Shown here in pieces: positions 1 to 5,592 of a stretch of 7,821 nt of DNA. The notes below the pieces were generated by a model. That model did not search any database. It saw only the letters and a list, made by a program, of their open reading frames with translations, and had not been told where the DNA came from. Location of the stretch: contig CADCQU010000399.1 of NCBI GenBank assembly GCA_902803635.1, positions 1 to 7,821 on the forward strand, read 5' to 3'. The position numbers and the translations under genes are program-made. Position 1 is the stretch's first letter; each line of letters starts with the position of its first letter. The stretch comes from an uncultured Lachnospiraceae bacterium. Its GTDB lineage: Bacteria > Bacillota > Clostridia > Lachnospirales > Lachnospiraceae.

Positions 1-350
1 AGGAGCTTGTCCATGCGGACGCTCCCTTTTTCCTTCATTTGCCGATAATTCTTCCGGCAGTAGCCAAAATTCTTAAAGAGAGCCCCTTTTCGAAGCACGC
101 GCCCCAGCAAATGCCGGTAAAGCCGTCTCTTTCCCTTAGAGGAAAGAACGTCCATAGACGAATACCGTCGATTCAGCAGTTGTACATGGTCCGGCAGTCG
201 GGAGACGAGTTCCCCCTGGCCAAGCATAACATAAAGAAAACACTCGTACGTTGCCGGGTCAAAGCGTTTCATCAACTCCAGAAGAGCCACCTCGGCTCCC
301 CCGCGACCCATTGTGTTCATCACAAACAAGACTTTCTTCCGTCCACGCAT
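1..350 (-). CDS. Glycosyltransferase family 4-type protein, N-terminal part, truncated by window edge
   Basis: The minus strand is open from an ATG at 350 to the window edge, giving 116 complete codons and no stop. The N-terminus (residues 6-27) has a hydrophobic beta strand followed by VMNTMGRGGAE and a helix with a leucine-rich face. That is the typical opening of the first Rossmann domain in GT4/GT-B glycosyltransferases, where the Gly-rich loop faces the acceptor site. The nucleotide-sugar-binding C-terminal domain lies outside the window, so donor and acceptor cannot be named. The likely role is transfer of a sugar to capsule, exopolysaccharide or another envelope glycan at the cytoplasmic face of the membrane (inference). 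The start is chosen because AAGGAGAG lies 5-6 bases upstream. An in-frame ATG at 389 would add 13 residues but has a poor ribosome binding site. The leader is described separately. Confidence 0.8.
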   Translation of the reverse strand, partial: MRGRKKVLFVMNTMGRGGAEVALLELMKRFDPATYECFLYVMLGQGELVSRLPDHVQLLNRRYSSMDVLSSKGKRRLYRHLLGRVLRKGALFKNFGYCRKNYRQMKEKGSVRMDKL

Positions 351-351
351 T

Positions 352-486
352 TGTCTCTCCTTCCCGTTTCCGCGAAGCAGCCGTTTCATATCATGTTGCG
401 AAAACCCTGTGCAATTAATTGCAGAGTTCTCTCCTTCCCCATCAGGAGAAGTGTCCGTTCCAAACCATGTTACAGAAACCCTGTGT
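352..486 (-). repeat. Imperfect tandem duplication (61 bp, 74-bp period) in the glycosyltransferase leader
   Basis: Copy one is 352-412, directly in front of the glycosyltransferase start. Copy two is 426-486, 74 bp further upstream. By hand alignment without gaps they match at 43 of 61 positions. Conserved blocks, read on the minus strand, are CACAGGGTTT, AACATG, GGAACGG/GAAACGG and GGGAAGGAGAGA. The last block is the Shine-Dalgarno sequence, so the transcript would carry two ribosome binding sites, only one of which sits at the annotated start. AACCCT at 498-503 hints at a third, degraded copy of the distal end. The 13-bp linker contains the palindrome TGCAATTAATTGCA (412-425). Confidence 0.7.
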
Positions 487-506
487 TATCATTCGTAAAC
501 CCTTTC

Positions 507-534
507 ATTATACAGGATAGGCGGGAAAATACAA
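507..534 (-). promoter_or_regulatory. Candidate proximal promoter of the glycosyltransferase gene
   Basis: On the minus strand a perfect -10 box TATAAT (507-512) is preceded by TTGTAT (529-534) after a 16-bp spacer. The -35 matches the sigma-A consensus at only 3 of 6 positions, which suggests dependence on an activator. Transcription would start near 500 and the leader would contain both copies of the duplicated segment. Confidence 0.5.
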
Positions 535-546
535 GTTTTTCCATCC

Positions 547-575
547 ATTGTACGCAAAGTTTAAACAGATTGTAC
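547..575 (-). promoter_or_regulatory. Paired GTACAAT direct repeat upstream of the proximal promoter
   Basis: GTACAAT (minus strand) occurs at 547-553 and at 569-575, a 22-bp centre-to-centre distance, or about two helical turns. The nearer copy lies about 12 bp upstream of the proposed -35 box. This is the geometry expected for a transcription activator binding two same-face half-sites, as in LytTR-type or OmpR-type response regulators. The regulator is not encoded in the window and its family is a guess. Confidence 0.3.
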
Positions 576-644
576 AATTTTCGTCTTCCTGCAATTGTTT
601 TTAGGGATATTTTTTCGAGAAAAATGAGCTGTCTCTTCTCTATT

Positions 645-672
645 ATTTTAACAATAACGTCACATTTCGCAA
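645..672 (-). promoter_or_regulatory. Candidate distal promoter of the glycosyltransferase gene
   Basis: On the minus strand TTGCGA (667-672, 4 of 6 consensus) and TAAAAT (645-650, 5 of 6) are separated by 16 bp. It lies downstream of the toxin-gene terminator and points toward the glycosyltransferase. If used, it gives a leader of roughly 290 nt. Confidence 0.4.
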
Positions 673-684
673 GGGACTTTGAAG

Positions 685-702
685 AAAGAATCTTAATTCT
701 TT
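685..702. promoter_or_regulatory. Palindrome AAAGAAT-N4-ATTCTTT
   Basis: This is a perfect 7-bp inverted repeat around a 4-bp spacer, located 13 bp upstream of the distal -35 box. It looks like a dimeric regulator site. The AT-rich arms and lack of a following T-tract argue against a terminator. Confidence 0.3.
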
Positions 703-717
703 GATATGGGTTGCTCC

Positions 718-744
718 AAAGAAAAAGCAGAGGATGCCCTCTGC
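718..744 (-). terminator. Rho-independent terminator after the toxin gene
   Basis: On the minus strand the perfect 7-bp stem GCAGAGG/CCTCTGC (727-744, 4-base loop) is followed by TTTTTCTTT (718-726). It sits about 50 bases after the toxin stop codon and ends the antitoxin-toxin transcript before the glycosyltransferase promoters. Confidence 0.8.
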
Positions 745-794
745 CTCTTCTCCCATCTTTTCATTCCGTTGCACACACCGGAAAAGCTACCTTA

Positions 795-1130
795 TTATTT
801 AATTAGCCCATGGAATTTCATCATTTGTTGTATACAAATGATGTCCACAGCCTTCAGCCGACCGTATTTCTTACCGGTAAACCGACCTTCCCCCAGTTGA
901 ATAAATTTGTCGCACTGGACGAAACTTTTTGCAGTCAAACCAGCTTCCATCCATTTCGAAATCTCATATTCAAGAGGCTTGGGATTTTCGCTATGCTGGT
1001 GCGTTGTTACCTTGAGCACCAACACTTCCGTCGGTGATACAATTAACACCGGACGAATACTGCTTTTTGAATTATCTTCCTGATAGGGTACATCAGCTTC
1101 CCAGATCTCCCATGTTTGCAAATTAAGCAT
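795..1130 (-). CDS. MazF/PemK-like type II toxin
   Basis: This 111-residue protein is close to the usual MazF/PemK length of about 110-120. It opens with WEIWEADVPYQED, continues with SIRPVLIVS (residues 24-32, the RPV(L/V)(I/V) strand) and LKVTTH (39-44). Family members are sequence-specific endoribonucleases. The conserved Arg before Pro (Arg26) and the Thr in the VTTH segment (Thr42 or Thr43) correspond to the catalytic Arg and Thr pair described for MazF. KSFVQCDKF (68-76) matches the conserved later strand of the SH3-like barrel. The toxic RNase role is inferred from family membership. The gene overlaps the upstream Panacea-domain gene by 8 bp and has only a distant GGAG (about 13 bases upstream), so translational coupling is likely. 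Antitoxin-first order is typical of type II modules. The sequence is divergent enough that a PemK-fold protein without RNase activity cannot be excluded. Confidence 0.75.
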   Translation of the reverse strand: MLNLQTWEIWEADVPYQEDNSKSSIRPVLIVSPTEVLVLKVTTHQHSENPKPLEYEISKWMEAGLTAKSFVQCDKFIQLGEGRFTGKKYGRLKAVDIICIQQMMKFHGLIK

Positions 1131-1626
1131 AGTTCAGTACGTTCTCCGGTGAAATATGTAGCTCCATCGACTCAAGTTCGTTGCTCTGGCTGAAATAATC
1201 GCGCAAGGAATCCTGCGAAATCGGGTTATTCTGCATGTCAACGAATACTTTGCTCCACGGTGTTCCAGGCTCATGCGTCTTATCCATCAGGCCTCTCGAA
1301 GAATACTTTCCATACGTAATATAGACATCCGTCAGAAGTAATAATTCCTCCTGTGAAAGGCGCGCCTCATCGAAGTGAGCGATTGCTTCCGCTATTGGCT
1401 GATTTCCACATGCCTTGAAAGCTCGATACACGGAAGGAACCAGTGGCCCATATCTCCAGGCTTCGATCGTCTCATCAAATAAAGGATACCCGTTCTTAGC
1501 CAGATTCCATCCCTGCGCATAGTAGCACAACTTATTCAGCTTCAGATTGTCAATACTGTCGTTAGGGATACTATTTGCCAATTCTACATAAAAATTCGCT
1601 ATATCAAGCGCAGAATATTTTGCCAT
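1123..1626 (-). CDS. Panacea-domain (DUF4065, SocA/GepA-like) antitoxin
   Basis: This 167-residue protein is almost entirely a Panacea domain. Diagnostic segments are SALDIANFYV (5-14), LKLNKLCYYAQGW (28-40), PLFDETIEAWRYGPLVPSVY (48-67) and LMDKTHEPGTPW (113-124). The family includes the phage-related GepA proteins and the SocA adaptor, and is reported as a hyperpromiscuous antitoxin domain that neutralises many unrelated toxins by direct binding. Here it precedes and overlaps a MazF-like toxin gene (shared ATGCTTAA), so neutralising that toxin is the most economical role (inference). The start at 1626 has GGAGGG 7 bases upstream. The frame stays open to 1824, but upstream ATGs lack ribosome binding sites and the extra residues do not resemble the family. 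No DNA-binding domain is visible, so any autoregulation through the leader palindromes would need another mechanism. GC is lower than in the flanking operon (about 45% in a sampled 60-base stretch), consistent with acquisition as a mobile module. Confidence 0.85.
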   Translation of the reverse strand: MAKYSALDIANFYVELANSIPNDSIDNLKLNKLCYYAQGWNLAKNGYPLFDETIEAWRYGPLVPSVYRAFKACGNQPIAEAIAHFDEARLSQEELLLLTDVYITYGKYSSRGLMDKTHEPGTPWSKVFVDMQNNPISQDSLRDYFSQSNELESMELHISPENVLNYA

Positions 1627-1703
1627 AAGAAATCCCTCCACTTTTTCACCTGGCCAACTTCCAAAATCTGTCCCACAGTTACATTCAAAAGCCTTAAAGA
1701 CCC

Positions 1704-1732
1704 GTGGAACATGTGATTCCACCATTGTTATA
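1704..1732 (-). promoter_or_regulatory. Candidate antitoxin-toxin promoter with overlapping palindrome
   Basis: A TATAAC -10-like box (minus strand, 1727-1732) lies about 100 bases upstream of the antitoxin start. No good -35 is present; the best match is ATGCAA, 3 of 6. Immediately downstream, 1704-1722 is the inverted repeat GTGGAA-N7-TTCCAC, placed where an operator would block initiation. Confidence 0.35.
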
Positions 1733-1741
1733 GGAAACGAA

Positions 1742-1759
1742 AAAAATGCTTGCATTTTT
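1742..1759. terminator. AT-rich hairpin AAAAATGC/GCATTTTT, possible terminator of the flavin reductase operon
   Basis: This is a perfect 8-bp inverted repeat with a 2-base centre. The arms extend imperfectly outward through ACGAA/TTCGT on both sides. Read on the minus strand, 7 T residues (1740-1746) close the structure. It could terminate read-through from the flavin reductase gene ending at 1907 or act as an operator for the TA promoter. No better terminator is visible between 1627 and 1906. Confidence 0.35.
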
Positions 1760-1775
1760 CTTCGTTTTCTCGAGC

Positions 1776-1817
1776 CGGACGCACGCCGCGAAGCGGCAAG
1801 CTTCCTCTGTGCGTCCG
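1776..1817. repeat. Nested inverted repeat, REP-like hairpin element
   Basis: The outer arms CGGACGCAC (1776-1784) and GTGCGTCCG (1809-1817) are perfectly complementary. Inside lies a second perfect hairpin GCCGC-GAA-GCGGC (1785-1797). There is no T-tract on either side. The GCAC plus GNCGNGAAGC-type inner hairpin resembles the CACGGC-GAA-GCCGTG hairpin at 7615-7629, suggesting an interspersed palindromic repeat family rather than a gene-specific signal. Confidence 0.5.
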
Positions 1818-1906
1818 TGTGCATCTGTGACAGTGAGCGAATATAATCCGTAGAGATTAAATTTATTCACTATACGTTTTCGTAAATCAGCAATGACGCT
1901 TTATCC

Positions 1907-2380
1907 TCAATGGAGTATCTCCACCACCTCACCAATATACATGTCGTGCAGCGCGTCGTTTCCGTAGAAGGTTTCCCGCAGCTCCGCCGGCATGTTCTCG
2001 AGGGAAAGCTGCTGCTTGAAAAGCTTTTTGCAGACAAATGTCACCTCGGCCTCGGCGAAGGTCACGGACTCTCCGGCCTCCTTTGCAGTCAGGCCAGCGT
2101 AATGCATCTTGTCGATGTCCCGGCCGGACTTTGAGCCAAAGACCGCAAGGGCCTTGCGGCAGCTCTCCGGATAGAAGCTCACCGTGAAATACTCGTTTTC
2201 GTCCATGTAGACGTGCGTGTGCCGCGACGTGCGGACGTACACGGTCGCCACGGGCTTGCTCCAGAGCGTGCCCAGGCCGCCCCAGCTGACAGTCATGGAG
2301 TTAAAGTTCTCCTTCGACCCTGCGGTCAAAAGCGCCCATTTCTTATCAAACTGGCTGAAAATATCTGTTTGAAAATTCAT
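1907..2380 (-). CDS. Flavin reductase-like protein (FMN-binding split barrel)
   Basis: This 157-residue protein has the layout of the flavin reductase-like split-barrel family. It shows FDKKWALLTAG (11-21), then NSMTVSWGGLGTLWSKPVA (27-45), the segment that binds the FMN phosphate and isoalloxazine ring, then YVRTSRHTHVYM (48-59) and YFTVSFY (64-70). Members bind FMN and either reduce it with NAD(P)H or use it as a cofactor; the physiological substrate is not deducible. It is cytoplasmic, with no signal or membrane segment. The start is supported by GGGAGG 6 bases upstream. It lies 40 bases after the Na/Pi cotransporter gene on the same strand with no terminator between, so it is probably the last cistron of that operon. 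A functional link to phosphate or envelope metabolism is not evident. Confidence 0.85.
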   Translation of the reverse strand: MNFQTDIFSQFDKKWALLTAGSKENFNSMTVSWGGLGTLWSKPVATVYVRTSRHTHVYMDENEYFTVSFYPESCRKALAVFGSKSGRDIDKMHYAGLTAKEAGESVTFAEAEVTFVCKKLFKQQLSLENMPAELRETFYGNDALHDMYIGEVVEILH

Positions 2381-2420
2381 TTTCTACCTCCCAATCCATT
2401 TTCACCTGCCCCATTTGGGT

Positions 2421-4262
2421 TCATTCCTCCGTCGTCTCCGCGGTGGTTTCATTTGCCGTATTCTTTAAGCTGTTTAGCCGTCCGTAGTATTTTTCGTAGT
2501 TCTCGTTGTAAGTCTTCCAGAAGTAGGCGTCGTTGCTGTGGTGGAGGTTGTGGACATACTGGTGTTCCTGGCCGCGGATGTGGCTGTCGTGGAGGCCGAG
2601 GATGTGGACTGCGAGGCTGGAGCACTGGTCGGAAATGCGTTCGAGGCTCGAGAGCATGTTCTCAAACTGGATGCCGCTGTAGACGTCGCACCGCCCGTCG
2701 GTCATGCGCTGGATATGACGGCCTGTCAGCGTGTCCACCAGCGAGTCGACGACCTCCTCGATCGGCTCGACGCTCCGAGCCAGCTCCTGGTCGCCAGTCT
2801 TGTATGCCTCCACGGTCCTCCGCAGGACCTCGCGCACGGCATCGCCGGCCACCGCAATCTCGTCGAGGGCCTCCGTCGAAAACTTCCCGCCATGGGAGAC
2901 CAAGTGCTCCACGTCCTTCTCAATATTCATCGCATGGTCGCCGCTCCGCTCAAAGCTCGTCAGAGCCTTGATCTGGACGCTCTGAAGCTGCCGGTCGCGT
3001 TCAAGCACAATGTGCGTATTCACCTCGACAAGGTATCGGTTCGTGGCATCCGCCATGCGGTCCAGAAGGTCCTCCCGTTGGTCAATCCTCTCCCGCAGCT
3101 TGGGTTCATAATCGAAGAGCTGGCTCAGCGCCGCATCGTAATTTTGCAGCGCAATGTCGGCCATGTGGCGGATGAGGTGTTGGGACTGGTCGAGGGCGAG
3201 GGTCGCGCTCGTCACGAGGCGGCTGTCCAGCTCGCGAAGGCTCCCCTCGATGGCCGCGTCCTCGCTCTCCACGGGCTTGTCCGGAACAATCCTCTCCGCC
3301 AGATCCGCCAATTTGTTGGCAAATGGCAGAAGAAGGACGGCAGGAATGAGACGGAAAATGCCGTGGACATTTGCCACACCGCCGGAATTCAGCTCCAGAT
3401 TCCAGAGCGCATCCGTGATGAGGCCCGTCATACGCCCGATCAACAGGCCCAGGGCCAGAAGGGTGGCCGCAATCACGTTGTAAATGACATGGACGGTGGC
3501 GGTTCGCACCTGATCGGGCTTCGCGCCGATACGGCTCACGAGGAAGGTCGTGAGACAGTCGCCGATGTTGACGCCAAGGATGACGGCAAATACCCCGCAG
3601 AAGCGAACGCCCACGGAGCTTGCCATGGTCTGCAAAATGCCGACGACCGCCGAGGAGCTCTGGATGATGCCGGTGACCAGGACGCCGACCAGAAAACCGA
3701 GAAGGTAATTGTCCTCGAACATCGTGAGGAGCCCGCTCAGGGAATCTCCCATCGCGCTCACCGACTGGCCCATGAAAATAAGGCCCATAAAGAGGATGCC
3801 AAAACCCACAAGAATCGAGCCCAGGTTGTTGGCTTTCTCGCTCTTTAAGAACATGATGCAAATGATGCCAATCGTGAGTGCCAAGGGTGCCAGATTATCT
3901 GCTTTAAAAAAGTAGAGAAGGCTCACGGAACCCGCAGAAACATCCATCAGACGGATAATCTGCGCCGTAATCGCGGTGCCGACATTTGCCCCCAGGACGA
4001 TGCCGACACTCTGCCGGAAGGTCAGGAAGCCCGCCCCGACGAGGCCGACCGTGAGCACGATGGTCGCCGTCGAGCTCTGGATCATGCAGGTGACCAGCGT
4101 GCCGAAGATGAAGCCGATGGCCGGCCGGCTGGTCGCCTTTGCAAGGGCCGCCTTCATCGCGCCGCCGGAGGATTTCTTGAGCGAATCCCCCATCATGCGC
4201 ATACCAAAGAGGAACATGGCCAGCCCGCCAAGCAATGCTACGATTTTATAGAATACTTCCAC
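2421..4262 (-). CDS. Na+/phosphate cotransporter (NptA/YjbB type) with C-terminal PhoU-like domain
   Basis: This 613-residue integral membrane protein has two inverted-repeat transport units. Each has a QSS signature: IQSSTATIVL (61-70) followed by GANVGTAITAQ (91-101), and IIQSSSAVVG (199-208) followed by GVNIGDCLTT (230-239). These are the paired motifs of the PF02690 Na/Pi cotransporter family. About eight hydrophobic segments lie between residues 1 and 320. The soluble tail (about 345-570) is helical and carries PhoU-type motifs ERSGDHAMNIEKD (438-450) and LERISDQCSSLA (540-551). The expected role is sodium-driven phosphate transport, with the PhoU-like tail likely gating or sensing. Direction is uncertain because bacterial YjbB-type members can export phosphate. 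The start codon is GTG, with AGAGGA 7 bases upstream. It begins 18 bases after the deacetylase-like lipoprotein gene, so the two are almost certainly cotranscribed. A long antisense reading frame (2538-3848) is a composition artefact. Confidence 0.92.
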   Translation of the reverse strand: MEVFYKIVALLGGLAMFLFGMRMMGDSLKKSSGGAMKAALAKATSRPAIGFIFGTLVTCMIQSSTATIVLTVGLVGAGFLTFRQSVGIVLGANVGTAITAQIIRLMDVSAGSVSLLYFFKADNLAPLALTIGIICIMFLKSEKANNLGSILVGFGILFMGLIFMGQSVSAMGDSLSGLLTMFEDNYLLGFLVGVLVTGIIQSSSAVVGILQTMASSVGVRFCGVFAVILGVNIGDCLTTFLVSRIGAKPDQVRTATVHVIYNVIAATLLALGLLIGRMTGLITDALWNLELNSGGVANVHGIFRLIPAVLLLPFANKLADLAERIVPDKPVESEDAAIEGSLRELDSRLVTSATLALDQSQHLIRHMADIALQNYDAALSQLFDYEPKLRERIDQREDLLDRMADATNRYLVEVNTHIVLERDRQLQSVQIKALTSFERSGDHAMNIEKDVEHLVSHGGKFSTEALDEIAVAGDAVREVLRRTVEAYKTGDQELARSVEPIEEVVDSLVDTLTGRHIQRMTDGRCDVYSGIQFENMLSSLERISDQCSSLAVHILGLHDSHIRGQEHQYVHNLHHSNDAYFWKTYNENYEKYYGRLNSLKNTANETTAETTEE

Positions 4263-4280
4263 TGTCTTATCCTCTGGTCT

Positions 4281-5447
4281 TCAAAAGATTACATTATAAC
4301 CACGGGCAGCAGCTGTATCCAGGAATTCTCCCAGAATGCTTGCCGTCGTCGTGGAGGAGCCGTGTAGAAGATAGATGGATCCGGGGTGCAGCTCGCGGAG
4401 GAGCCTTTCCAGGGAGGCCTGCGGGTCCGGCTCTGCGGTCTGGTCGTAGTCATCGTAGGCAAAACTATAGAAAACAGTGTGGTAACCTAATTGGCAAATG
4501 GTCGCAAGCGACCTTTCACTGAAGATGCCGGACGGAAATGCATACTCGGTCATCTCGTAATGGTAGGCTTCGCGGACATAGTTCTGCATGGCCATGGAGT
4601 CCTCCACGATTTCCCGCGGGGTCAGCGTATTCATGCCTTCGTCCGGATGCGAGAAAGAATGACTGCCGAGGATGTGGCCTTCGTCGATAATCCGGCGAAC
4701 AACCAGCGGACATTGCTTCGCGATATAGCCGGTCACGAAGAAACGGGCATGGAGGCCGCGCACCTTGAGGGTGTCCAGAATGGAGTCCATCGTATTGTTG
4801 TCGTCCCCGAGCGTAAAGACCAGAAGGATCGTCGGCTCCTCCCCGCGGAGGAATTCGGCATTGTAGTGGCCAAACGCCCCCTGATAATTGACGGCCTTCA
4901 TCGGGCGGTTTAATTCGTCCCGCTCGTTCGGGTCGTAGCCGGCCACGAGGCGGGTGTTGTCGATGGTCTCCAGGGCCTCATAGGAAATGCCCTCCGGGCC
5001 GATGACCTCCTCGAGAGGGGGCTCGTCCGATGAATCTGTATCCGGGGTCTGGCCGTCTGTTGACTGGCCGTCCGCCGCCTGACCGTCGGTTGTCTGGCCG
5101 TCTGTAGTCTGACCGTCCGTCGTCTGGCCCTCCATCGTCTGGCTGTCTGTTGTCTGACCGTCCGTCATCTGGCTTTCGGTCATCTGACCGTCCGTCGTCT
5201 GACCATCTGTGTTCTGATCGTCCGTCGTCTGACTGTCCGTCGTCTGGCTGTCCGTCGTCTGACTGCCCGTCGTCTGGCTGTCCGTTGTCTTCCCGGTAGC
5301 CGGAAGCACCTTCACCTCTGCCAGCGGGGTCACGGTATAGACGCCATCCCGCCGCCGCGAATCAATTCCCTGCCCCCCGCAGCCGCCCAGCAATAGAGAG
5401 GCGGCAAGAACAAGAGACAAACACGAGCCAAGTATCCGTTTCTTCAT
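4281..5447 (-). CDS. PdaA-like polysaccharide deacetylase lipoprotein with pentapeptide repeat linker; catalytic motifs altered
   Basis: This is a 388-residue exported lipoprotein. The signal peptide MKKRILGSCLSLVLAASLLL ends in a lipobox with Cys23. A low-complexity linker of 16 pentapeptides, consensus TTDGQ/TTDSQ (54-133), would place the enzyme domain away from the membrane. Residues about 185-388 are a NodB-homology domain closest in pattern to PdaA peptidoglycan/delta-lactam de-N-acetylases. Shared features are RFFVTGYIAKQCP (235-247), the metal-binding GSHSFSHPD (261-269), SGIFSERSL (306-314), GYHTVFYSFAY (321-331) and HPGSIYLLH (354-362). Two catalytic motifs deviate. The TFDxG motif is VFTLGDD (210-216), so the expected catalytic and metal Asp positions hold Thr and Leu. 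The Arg of RPPxG is Ala303 in AFPSG. The protein may be inactive or use a shifted active site. GGAGG lies 12 bases upstream of the start, inside a small overlapping ORF (ATGA overlap). The next gene, the Na/Pi cotransporter, follows after 18 bases. Confidence 0.85.
   Translation of the reverse strand: MKKRILGSCLSLVLAASLLLGGCGGQGIDSRRRDGVYTVTPLAEVKVLPATGKTTDSQTTGSQTTDSQTTDSQTTDDQNTDGQTTDGQMTESQMTDGQTTDSQTMEGQTTDGQTTDGQTTDGQAADGQSTDGQTPDTDSSDEPPLEEVIGPEGISYEALETIDNTRLVAGYDPNERDELNRPMKAVNYQGAFGHYNAEFLRGEEPTILLVFTLGDDNNTMDSILDTLKVRGLHARFFVTGYIAKQCPLVVRRIIDEGHILGSHSFSHPDEGMNTLTPREIVEDSMAMQNYVREAYHYEMTEYAFPSGIFSERSLATICQLGYHTVFYSFAYDDYDQTAEPDPQASLERLLRELHPGSIYLLHGSSTTTASILGEFLDTAAARGYNVIF
5049..5288 (-). 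repeat. 15-bp coding minisatellite, 16 units
   Basis: Sixteen in-frame 15-bp units, 240 bp exactly, encode degenerate TTDGQ/TTDSQ pentapeptides (residues 54-133 of the lipoprotein). Variants include TTGSQ, NTDGQ, MTESQ, TMEGQ and AADGQ. The unit length is a multiple of 3, so gain or loss of copies changes linker length without shifting frame. Thr, Asp, Gln and Gly dominate; the segment should be disordered and could be O-glycosylated. Confidence 0.95.
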
Positions 5448-5581
5448 ATTATATATTTTCCTCCGGAATCCGTCCTGGCGAATCTTCCTGTAGTTTCCAG
5501 CGGCCTTTCCAAAGCCGCATACATAGTTATCATACCAAAAAAAATGCTAGACGTAAACAAAAATGTAAAAAAGTATCGCAT
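5444..5581 (-). CDS. Small single-pass membrane peptide (45 aa), hypothetical
   Basis: A short ORF encodes 45 residues: a hydrophobic stretch (MRYFFTFLFTSSIFFG, then MITMY) followed by a polar tail with several Arg and Glu. Its stop codon overlaps the lipoprotein start as ATGA, a common sign of translational coupling. The lipoprotein ribosome binding site lies inside it. The chosen start has GGGGA 8 bases upstream. In-frame ATGs at 5596 and 5707 would lengthen it but have weaker sites, and the longest form would run across the divergent promoter. I do not recognise the family. It could be a membrane subunit or regulator of the downstream operon, or merely a coupling leader; coding status is not certain. 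Confidence 0.4.
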   Translation of the reverse strand: MRYFFTFLFTSSIFFGMITMYAALERPLETTGRFARTDSGGKYII

Positions 5582-5592
5582 AGACTTTATCC

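Noticed and set aside
39..704. Plus-strand open frame of 221 codons at the left end
   Set aside because: It runs antisense through the glycosyltransferase N-terminus and its promoter region, with no ribosome binding site and no recognisable domain.
1627..1824. 66-codon N-terminal extension of the Panacea antitoxin
   Set aside because: The frame is open but no ATG in it has a Shine-Dalgarno, it covers the candidate promoter and palindromes, and GGAGGG is correctly placed before 1626.
2538..3848. Long plus-strand open frame (436 codons) opposite the Na/Pi cotransporter gene
   Set aside because: It is antisense to an unmistakable transporter gene, lacks a ribosome binding site, and its protein is low-complexity and unlike any family; GC-rich third positions explain the open frame.
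5049..5288. Tandem repeats as a CRISPR array or iteron origin
   Set aside because: The 15-bp units are directly adjacent with no spacers, stay in frame for 16 units, and lie inside a coding sequence.
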